A stretch of DNA of 31,505 nt from positions 1-31,505 of IMG/VR virus record IMGVR_UViG_3300025168_000376. The stretch is one strand, 5' to 3'. Positions within the stretch are counted from its first letter, which is position 1. Every line of letters begins with the position of its first letter. The notes beneath the pieces are model-generated. The model did no database searches and had not been told where the DNA came from. It worked only from the letters and a program-made list of their open reading frames with translations. Source of the DNA: a virus. Positions 8,803-14,177 of the stretch are shown here, one piece after another. The translations under genes were made by a program, and so were the position numbers.

Positions 8803-9450
8803 TCAAGGGGTATAGAAAATAAGTTCTTCTGGGTGTCTGCCAGCGTCCTGCGCTATTGCATCTGACAGGTATTTGTTTGCCATCTCGAAATACTCTGGAG
8901 TAGACGTACCGCCTGTTTCTCCTCGCTCTCTTGAAGCAAAAGCTACCGCAAGATGTAATACAGGGACTGCTGGTATGCTTAAAGTATCAGTGTCTCCGCT
9001 CAGACTAGCGTTACGCTTTGCAGCTTTAAACTTCAAAGAATAAACACCATCAGGCTTTGGGTAAACTTCTAAAATCATGTCACCATTAGAGTCAGCACCG
9101 TTGTAAGTATAGTACTGTGGTGCGCCACTCAGAGGCGTTTGTAGCAACAGTTGTTTTTCAAACCAGTTGCTTGTTCTGTATTCCATAGTGATGTTTGACG
9201 TATCGTTTATCACCAGAAACTCTTTAATCTTATGCCCTGAGCCTGTTAGCGGGTAAGTGTAATCTCCATTAGACGTTGTAATCGTTATTAGAGTCCTTAA
9301 CTCAGACCAATCCCAGGCATTTTCTACAAGGTCTTTAGCATCATTGATTAAATCACCAATTAGCTTGCTGTATGAAGTAGCAGAGACTGTGGAAACCTCT
9401 GTCTCCCGCAGTCTTCTTAATACGTTGTTTACTAAATCTAAATAGGTCAT
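8803..9450 (-). CDS. tail tubular protein A-like (head-tail adaptor)
   Basis: Predicted 215-aa adaptor that would join the portal to the tail nozzle. It starts MTYLDLVNNVLRRLRETEV after AAGGAA 8 nt upstream. Family features are the N-terminal helix with 'l-n-vLrrLre-evst', then LINDAKDLVENAWDWSEL (helix with the conserved Trp-Asp-Trp), a YPL strand after the small loop, and a C-terminal helix AVAFASRERGETGG. Length is close to T7 gp11 (196 aa). It lies directly upstream of tail tubular B, the standard order. Confidence 0.88.
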   Translation of the reverse strand: MTYLDLVNNVLRRLRETEVSTVSATSYSKLIGDLINDAKDLVENAWDWSELRTLITITTSNGDYTYPLTGSGHKIKEFLVINDTSNITMEYRTSNWFEKQLLLQTPLSGAPQYYTYNGADSNGDMILEVYPKPDGVYSLKFKAAKRNASLSGDTDTLSIPAVPVLHLAVAFASRERGETGGTSTPEYFEMANKYLSDAIAQDAGRHPEELIFYTP

Positions 9451-9476
9451 TAGACCATTCCTTTAAATATAATCAT

Positions 9477-11660
9477 TTAAACCAGACCATCAAACAGTCC
9501 CTTTTTACTGCTCGACATATTTTCGCTCATAATTCGATTAAGAGAAACAATATAGTCTTTGCGTGGCTCGTAAGCTACGGGCGTAAACTGAGGTAAGCCT
9601 AAGTCGTCTCTGTTATAAAAAGCATCAGGTGTGCCACCAAGCATACCCCCGCCACCGCCGCCACCGCCTTCAGTAGAATCATCAGGAGGAGGAGTCTCAG
9701 TAGGAGGAGGAAAAGTCGATGTTGGAGGTTCTTCTGGCGGAGGCTCTACTACGTCTGGAGGAATAACAACCTCAGGCTTAGGCTTAGGCTTAGGCTTAGG
9801 CTTAGGCGGCGGCGGCGGCGGAGGTGGAGGTGGAGGCGGCGGTGGTACAACTGTTGGAGGTTTTTTTGGCGGAGGCTCCTCTGTTACCTTTGGAGGAATA
9901 ACAACCTTAGGCTTAGGCTTGGGTTCAAGAGATTTGTTGTGGGACACAACGCCGTCAACCATATAAGTATGAGTAGATGCCGTAGTAAAGTTATAAACTT
10001 TGACATTTTCTTTACGACTTTCAAGGCTTGTAAGTTCAACCGTCCCTTTAGCTCCGATCAATAAATCGCCAGCCTCTAATTGTCCGATTGAGATTCCGTA
10101 ACTTTCATATACAGACGTAGAAGCTTTAGGGTTAACTGACTTCCAACCAGCTTCTGTCATAAATGGATGAGCTTCAGTAGCTGTAATATGTCCATTTAGC
10201 GTCCACAACGAATGATCCTGTGCTTCAATATCGTGTACATAGGATACGGTATCAGTTGTTCCTTCGATGGCCTGTACTTCATCGCCGACTTGAATATTTT
10301 CAATATTCTTTTGTGTTCCATCAGCCATATCAATTTTCGTGCCAGCAATAAAACAAGTTGCTACAACTTTTTCTTTACTTGTATCAATTCTAGGTTCTTC
10401 CGGCTTAGGCTGTTCACCCGGCTTAGGCTCTTCACCCGGCTTAGGCTCTTCACCCGGCTTAGGCTCTTCACCCGGCGGGCGCTCATCACCCGGCGGGCGC
10501 TCATCACTCGGCCGGGGATCTTCATCAACAGGACGCTTATCATCCCCAGGAAGTTGATCCCCAGGAAGTTGATCGCCTGGTGGTTGATCGCCTGGTGGTT
10601 GATCGCCAACAGGCTCCTTCCCAGCAGATTCATCACCACCAGCAATCGCTGATGCAGGCTCAAACCAGTTTTCAGGAAGATTATTAACTGCATTCCTATG
10701 TGCAGCCCCTATTAGTTTTGTTCTAAGTCCCTCTAAAATCCAATTTGATTCTTCCCACCACCCGCGTTTCTCGGGACTATTGAGAATCCCTTGAAATATC
10801 TCTTCAATCTTTCCCATGAGGTCTTCTTCAGAAGTCCCTGCAACTATCTTACCAGCCTCTCTCAAGTCTTCAAATATTCCCCCAACCTCTTCTATTATTT
10901 TCTTAGGAAAAGCTAACAGGTCTGATCCTGCTTTTTGAATTGACCCTGTGATTTCTCCAATAATGTCTGGCAGCGGCACAAACGTACCGTCCGGGTTCCT
11001 GAATTTAATCTTTAGAACATTGCCAGGAATCGGCAGAGCAATGGGAAGCTTGAGCAAGAAACTATCACCGTCTTTTGGATTTATCTCAACACCAATGCCG
11101 CCGCCCTCTAAGGCTTGATTCTGGAGGATTTCCATTACTTCCTCTTCAATCGACTTTTTACCAGAGCCGCCAGCCGATGGCGTCCCCATACTTTTTATTA
11201 CACTAGCCGCTGTTCCTTGCATTGCGTTTATGTACGAAGAAACTTGTAAATCGTCTGCGGTTGTGTCTCCTGTTAAATCAGAATCGCCGTTTAATAAATC
11301 ATCTTCAGGTACTACTTCTTGATTAGAATCTTCAGCAACAGCGCGTAGCACTGATGGCGGTGGATTGTCTACTCGGTCTTGAACAACCAAACGAAGATGT
11401 TCAGGCACATCTTCTATTGTCATCTGCCCAGTCAGAATCAAAAAAGCCGTTGCGTTCCAGGCATGTTGCGCCCCAGACAAAACAACAACTCCAGGGTCGA
11501 AGGAAGGTCGTGTATTGTCAAAAGGATCCTCCCCTCTTCTGGAAGCAAAATCAGGGGAGAAGTCGTATGGATTTTGACTTCTATCCCCTCCGCCTGGATT
11601 CCCTCCGGTTTCGTCACCGTACCCGTAATACCAGTCAGCTATTATATTTTTCAGACTCAT
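9477..11660 (-). CDS. virion-region protein with Hint (intein-like) domain between proline-rich arms
   Basis: Predicted 727-aa protein with a perfect AGGAGGT ribosome site. Residues 1-345 are acidic, Gly/Pro-containing and of unknown fold. Residues about 351-425 are proline-rich repeats (PPGDQ, PPGDER, PGEEPK). Residues 436-575 are a Hint domain beginning CFIAGTKI, with TATEAHPF in block B (T495, H498) and ending VVSHN; there is no room for a homing endonuclease. The residue after Asn575 is Lys, not Cys/Ser/Thr, as in A-type bacterial intein-like domains. A second proline-rich arm follows, with 14 consecutive prolines (606-619), eight glycines (665-672) and a 55-residue tail. It sits immediately upstream of tail tubular A and after the lysozyme, so a tail or virion role with self-cleavage is inferred. 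Confidence 0.85.
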   Translation of the reverse strand: MSLKNIIADWYYGYGDETGGNPGGGDRSQNPYDFSPDFASRRGEDPFDNTRPSFDPGVVVLSGAQHAWNATAFLILTGQMTIEDVPEHLRLVVQDRVDNPPPSVLRAVAEDSNQEVVPEDDLLNGDSDLTGDTTADDLQVSSYINAMQGTAASVIKSMGTPSAGGSGKKSIEEEVMEILQNQALEGGGIGVEINPKDGDSFLLKLPIALPIPGNVLKIKFRNPDGTFVPLPDIIGEITGSIQKAGSDLLAFPKKIIEEVGGIFEDLREAGKIVAGTSEEDLMGKIEEIFQGILNSPEKRGWWEESNWILEGLRTKLIGAAHRNAVNNLPENWFEPASAIAGGDESAGKEPVGDQPPGDQPPGDQLPGDQLPGDDKRPVDEDPRPSDERPPGDERPPGEEPKPGEEPKPGEEPKPGEQPKPEEPRIDTSKEKVVATCFIAGTKIDMADGTQKNIENIQVGDEVQAIEGTTDTVSYVHDIEAQDHSLWTLNGHITATEAHPFMTEAGWKSVNPKASTSVYESYGISIGQLEAGDLLIGAKGTVELTSLESRKENVKVYNFTTASTHTYMVDGVVSHNKSLEPKPKPKVVIPPKVTEEPPPKKPPTVVPPPPPPPPPPPPPPKPKPKPKPKPEVVIPPDVVEPPPEEPPTSTFPPPTETPPPDDSTEGGGGGGGGMLGGTPDAFYNRDDLGLPQFTPVAYEPRKDYIVSLNRIMSENMSSSKKGLFDGLV
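9804..9845 (-). repeat. polyproline tract (14 Pro) / G-rich plus strand
   Basis: Encodes 14 consecutive prolines (residues 606-619 of the Hint protein), followed by KPKPKPKPKP. The plus strand is a run of ggcggcggaggtgg-type triplets. The mix of CCN codons shows selection for proline rather than simple triplet slippage. Translation of such a tract depends on EF-P in bacteria. Confidence 0.85.
9936..10355 (-). other. Hint / A-type intein-like domain coding segment
   Basis: Encodes residues 436-575 of the 727-aa protein. The first residue is Cys (TGT on the minus strand at 10353-10355) and the last two are His-Asn, with Lys then Ser following. Block A (CFIAGTKIDMADGTQ), VGDEV, block B TxxH and terminal block F/G (THTYMVDGVVSHN) are all present, so the N-terminal acyl shift and Asn cyclisation residues are intact. 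The length of 140 residues is mini-intein size. Confidence 0.88.
10401..10508 (-). repeat. six 18-bp tandem repeats (PGEEPK/PGDERP)
   Basis: Six direct 18-bp units in register with the reading frame. Four read cggcttaggctSttcacc on the plus strand and two read cggcgggcgctcatcacY. They encode the proline-rich linker just before the Hint domain. Units are nearly identical at DNA level, so copy-number change by slippage or recombination is likely. Confidence 0.85.
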
Positions 11661-11662
11661 TT

Positions 11663-12151
11663 TCAGAAACCTCCTGTAGAAACAGCTATTACCCTGTCTC
11701 GCAGTCTTTCAGCACGTTCAGGTGTCTGATTTGCCCATCTTGAATCCATCATCTCTTCTGAAGCCCTTTGCCACTCGGAGTCTTCGATAGCGGCCTTGAA
11801 GTTCTTAAACTTGCCTAATCCACCCTGCCCAAGCTGAAAACACATGTTAATCAGGACATGTTGCATTTCTTGTGGAAGCTCTTCCCAGCTATCATAAATC
11901 TTCTGGCATCCATCAATCGCAATTTGTATGTCTCCCTGGAACAGCTCATAACACCTATCCTCTGAGATACGCTGGTCATCAGTAACATCAGCGCCAATCC
12001 CGTAAATGTCTAGGCTGCTTTCTGGATCTGTTTCCAACACTTTATGACCTATTCCGACTGTTTTGTGGTGTTCACTACAGAAATACGCATGGAGTACCTT
12101 GCCTTCGTCAGCAGATATTTCTTCGTAAACCTGTTTTACATCAACAGTCAT
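11663..12151 (-). CDS. T4-type lysozyme (endolysin, GH24)
   Basis: Muramidase that cuts peptidoglycan at lysis. I chose ATG 12151, one base after the upstream stop and after GGGAAA, giving 162 aa, almost the T4 lysozyme length (164). The longer frame to 12199 would overlap the holin candidate by 47 nt. The catalytic pattern is E-8-C-5-T: Glu16 in DEG, Cys25 and Thr31 before VGIGH, the variant in which Cys replaces Asp20 of T4. A Trp-Arg-containing C-terminal segment (SEWQRASEEMMDSRWANQTPERAERLRD) matches the family. There is no signal peptide or SAR helix, so release would depend on a holin. It follows the EF-hand membrane protein in the lysis region. Confidence 0.93.
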   Translation of the reverse strand: MTVDVKQVYEEISADEGKVLHAYFCSEHHKTVGIGHKVLETDPESSLDIYGIGADVTDDQRISEDRCYELFQGDIQIAIDGCQKIYDSWEELPQEMQHVLINMCFQLGQGGLGKFKNFKAAIEDSEWQRASEEMMDSRWANQTPERAERLRDRVIAVSTGGF

Positions 12152-12152
12152 G

Positions 12153-12485
12153 TCATTTCCCGTTGTTCTTGGTATAGGCTTGAGCGCCAAACCAGACACT
12201 AATTAAACCGCCGACACTGACAAAGTATATTGAACTCATGGCCTCAAGCAACTCAGCAGCCTTATCCAAGCCTAAAAAGTCGCAGAAGACAACTAGAGCA
12301 GGGTAGAGCAACATGCCTAGTAGTGCCAACCAGCACATATTCCGCTGGGCATCCGCTTTTTCATGCGTTGCTTCTAATTGCTGCAACCGCGCAGTTGTTT
12401 CAAGCTCCTCATCTGAAACAATACCATCGCCATCTGCATCGTATTTTGCGTATTCACTGCCTGGCTCTAGTTGTTTTGGAGTCAT
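12153..12485 (-). CDS. EF-hand membrane protein, candidate holin
   Basis: Predicted 110-aa protein. Residues 16-27 form a textbook EF-hand loop (DADGDGIVSDEE: ligands D16, D18, D20, S24, E27 with Gly at position 6 and Ile at position 8). After a charged helix come two membrane segments, about residues 50-69 (MCWLALLGMLLYPALVVFCD) and 85-103 (SIYFVSVGGLISVWFG), and a short polar tail. The gene lies directly upstream of the lysozyme with a one-base gap and overlaps the lipase stop by 4 nt. Two-helix topology, size and position fit a class II-like holin, with a cytoplasmic or periplasmic calcium-binding head. Holin function is inferred; the EF-hand and helices are seen. Confidence 0.78.
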   Translation of the reverse strand: MTPKQLEPGSEYAKYDADGDGIVSDEELETTARLQQLEATHEKADAQRNMCWLALLGMLLYPALVVFCDFLGLDKAAELLEAMSSIYFVSVGGLISVWFGAQAYTKNNGK

Positions 12486-13054
12486 ACCTTCCTCTGTGGC
12501 GCTTTCATTTTCACATAATTCTTTACAAAATGATCTTTAATGTAGCTTTTTGGCTTACCAAAGGTTAATAGCTTGTTGTGTCGCCGCATCAGCGGAGGAA
12601 TCATTGGAACCATATCCTTCCCATGTCGGTACTGAGTGACCAGTATTTGATCCAAAATCTTCAGTCGTCCACATCGAGGAGCGCCAAATGTCACTATCTG
12701 TGCAGGAGGTATCTCATCTCTCGTCATTAAAGCACCAGTAATAAGAGCTACTGCACCTCCCAGACTATGCCCCGTTAACTCTATTTTCTTGTAATCAATG
12801 TCCTGTTCTAAGCACATTGATGTGACTTTGTTCACAAGCCTTCTACTTGCCTTGAGAAACCCAGCAGGACACCAGCCTAGCTCTCTCGTCCATAGAGGAA
12901 GGATGCGTATGTCTCGTATTGCATCCTTGGGTTCATCAGTACCCCTGAAAGCAAACACATTGCCCTTTACCAGCACCTCAATATTAGCTTCCTCGAAAGT
13001 GCTTTCTTGATAGCTTTCTCCGCAAATCCTAGCTAGCTTCTGATGACTAGTCAT
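12482..13054 (-). CDS. class 3 lipase-family serine hydrolase
   Basis: Predicted 190-aa alpha/beta hydrolase of the fungal-type class 3 lipase family. Visible features are the FRGTD oxyanion-side strand (residues 36-40), the nucleophile elbow GHSLGGA (Ser97), FGAPRCG after the next strand, Asp147 in YRHGKDMVP and His175 in IKDHF, which complete a Ser-Asp-His triad. It lacks a signal peptide, so it would act from the cytoplasmic side or after holin opening. Its start overlaps the lipoprotein gene (13047-13054) and its stop overlaps the EF-hand gene, so it is embedded in the lysis region. A role in attacking membrane lipids at lysis is inferred; a virion role is also possible. Confidence 0.9.
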   Translation of the reverse strand: MTSHQKLARICGESYQESTFEEANIEVLVKGNVFAFRGTDEPKDAIRDIRILPLWTRELGWCPAGFLKASRRLVNKVTSMCLEQDIDYKKIELTGHSLGGAVALITGALMTRDEIPPAQIVTFGAPRCGRLKILDQILVTQYRHGKDMVPMIPPLMRRHNKLLTFGKPKSYIKDHFVKNYVKMKAPQRKV

Positions 13055-13289
13055 CGCTGTCTCTAGGCCAAAGCCTTACGCCCAGCCTTAGACGATCAGC
13101 ATCATCTTGTGCTAGTTGCTCAGTGGTTTTCCCACAATCTCTGTGCGCGTTGTCACGTTTGACGGTAAAAGCTCCATCTACGAAAGGGATTCCACTTGGG
13201 ATTTGAAAGCTTACAGTGCGAGTTGAGCATTCAGGAACTGTCCCACAAGATGCAAGAAGTAAGACGGGGATAAAAAGTAAGTATTTCAT
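13047..13289 (-). CDS. small lipoprotein, candidate outer-membrane spanin
   Basis: Predicted 80-aa protein with a lipoprotein signal peptide: MKYLLFIPVLLLASC with the lipobox LASC and Cys15 as the lipidated residue. The mature part is about 66 residues with two more cysteines (C20, C52) and a charged tail. An AAGGAG site lies just upstream of the ATG. In Gram-negative phages a short lipoprotein within the lysis genes is commonly the outer-membrane spanin (Rz1-like). Here it is separated from the likely inner-membrane partner (13662-14156) by two tiny genes, so pairing is inferred. It overlaps the lipase start by 8 nt. Confidence 0.72.
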   Translation of the reverse strand: MKYLLFIPVLLLASCGTVPECSTRTVSFQIPSGIPFVDGAFTVKRDNAHRDCGKTTEQLAQDDADRLRLGVRLWPRDSDD

Positions 13290-13311
13290 AAAACTCCTTT
13301 ATTTTCGAGCT

Positions 13312-13488
13312 TTAGAGGTATTTAGCTAAAAATACAGAAGCCAGGATGAACGGGTAAACTCCCCAAATAGACATTTCCATCCTATCCATTCTTTGAGACC
13401 CCCGCTCTAACCGTTCTTCAATATTTTTAAATCGAAGCGCGCACTCCCTTTCGTGCGTTTCAATCTTGGCAAGTGCATCCTTAGCCAT
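13312..13488 (-). CDS. 58-aa coiled-coil/tail-anchored membrane protein (XhlA-like)
   Basis: Predicted 58-aa protein read directly from the minus strand: MAKDALAKIETHERECALRF, then an amphipathic NIEERLERGSQRMDRMEM helix, then one C-terminal membrane segment (about residues 40-58, SIWGVYPFILASVFLAKYL). Its ATG overlaps the stop of the upstream 53-aa gene (TAATG at 13486-13490). The plan resembles XhlA-type holin-associated proteins that recur in phage lysis regions. It is short enough to be missed by common length cut-offs. Confidence 0.78.
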   Translation of the reverse strand: MAKDALAKIETHERECALRFKNIEERLERGSQRMDRMEMSIWGVYPFILASVFLAKYL

Positions 13489-13649
13489 TATTCTTTCGCC
13501 TTACCAACATTGATCGCCAGCAGATCGACTATCTTGTACGCCTTTGCAACCATTGAGTCATCTTTTGGCGTAGGAGTCACAGCAGCAATTGCACTACATG
13601 ACGCAACTAAAGCCGTAATAATATTTATGATTTCTATAATCTGATCCAT
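13488..13649 (-). CDS. 53-aa membrane-associated lysis-region protein
   Basis: Predicted 53-aa protein: MDQIIEIINIITALVASCSA, then IAAVTPTPKDDSMVAKAYKI and VDLLAINVGKAKE. An N-terminal hydrophobic helix with Cys18 is followed by a TPTPKDD linker and a second helix. Proteins of this plan recur next to lysis genes in many phages as hypothetical proteins. Its TAA overlaps the ATG of the 58-aa gene, so the two are translationally coupled. The exact role is unknown. Confidence 0.75.
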   Translation of the reverse strand: MDQIIEIINIITALVASCSAIAAVTPTPKDDSMVAKAYKIVDLLAINVGKAKE

Positions 13650-13661
13650 GCTGATGTCCTA

Positions 13662-14156
13662 TTATTCAGTGTCGTTGAGGGGGTTTTCAAGTATTGTCAT
13701 AATCTTTTCTTCTAAGTCTTTTCTTAGCTCCCTGGTCTCTTTGTCCATCTCTTTGAATCGGGTATTCATACCACGCTCCATTGCATACACATCATTTCTA
13801 ATTTCTCTTTGTGTGTCTGCTGATGTCTTATCAGTAGCTCTTGCTAAGTCCATTACTTCACTAGTCTCCTCTCTTACTATATTAATATCCCCTTTGGCTG
13901 TATTAATATCCTCTCTTGCTGCGTTAATATCTTCTCTCAAGTCAGTCTTAATAATTTCTGTTAACTCTGTTAGCCTGACAAGTTCTGCTTGTATCGCTTC
14001 TGGCTTTAAATTAGCTAATGCCTCTTCAGCAACAAGTAGCCTATTATACAGCTCGAAACCTCCCCATAGACCACCAATCAGTGTACCTAACAACGGGAGT
14101 ATAAACAGCATTTTACTGCCGCTCATCTTTATTCCTTCGTACTCTACTTCTGCCAT
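13662..14156 (-). CDS. coiled-coil membrane protein, candidate inner-membrane spanin
   Basis: Predicted 164-aa protein with one membrane segment near the N-terminus (about residues 16-36, MLFILPLLGTLIGGLWGGF) followed by a long coiled coil. Residues about 76-100 contain three seven-residue repeats (EDINAAR, EDINTAK, GDINIVR). Two starts are possible: ATG 14156 after GGGAGGG, and ATG 14126 (MSGSKMLF) after AAGGA at better spacing. N-in topology with a long periplasmic coil is the plan of an inner-membrane spanin, which would partner the lipoprotein at 13047. The coil is long for a spanin, so a tail or other membrane role cannot be excluded. Confidence 0.7.
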   Translation of the reverse strand: MAEVEYEGIKMSGSKMLFILPLLGTLIGGLWGGFELYNRLLVAEEALANLKPEAIQAELVRLTELTEIIKTDLREDINAAREDINTAKGDINIVREETSEVMDLARATDKTSADTQREIRNDVYAMERGMNTRFKEMDKETRELRKDLEEKIMTILENPLNDTE

Positions 14157-14177
14157 TTCCCTCCCTGTTGTTTCGTA

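Noticed and set aside
9631-9966. Plus-strand Gly-rich ORF of 111 aa
   Set aside because: It is the reverse shadow of the proline-rich part of the Hint protein gene; no ribosome site and only repeat composition.
10212-10652. Plus-strand repeat ORF (LFTRLR units)
   Set aside because: Shadow of the 18-bp repeats encoding PGEEPK; the minus-strand gene has motifs and a perfect Shine-Dalgarno.
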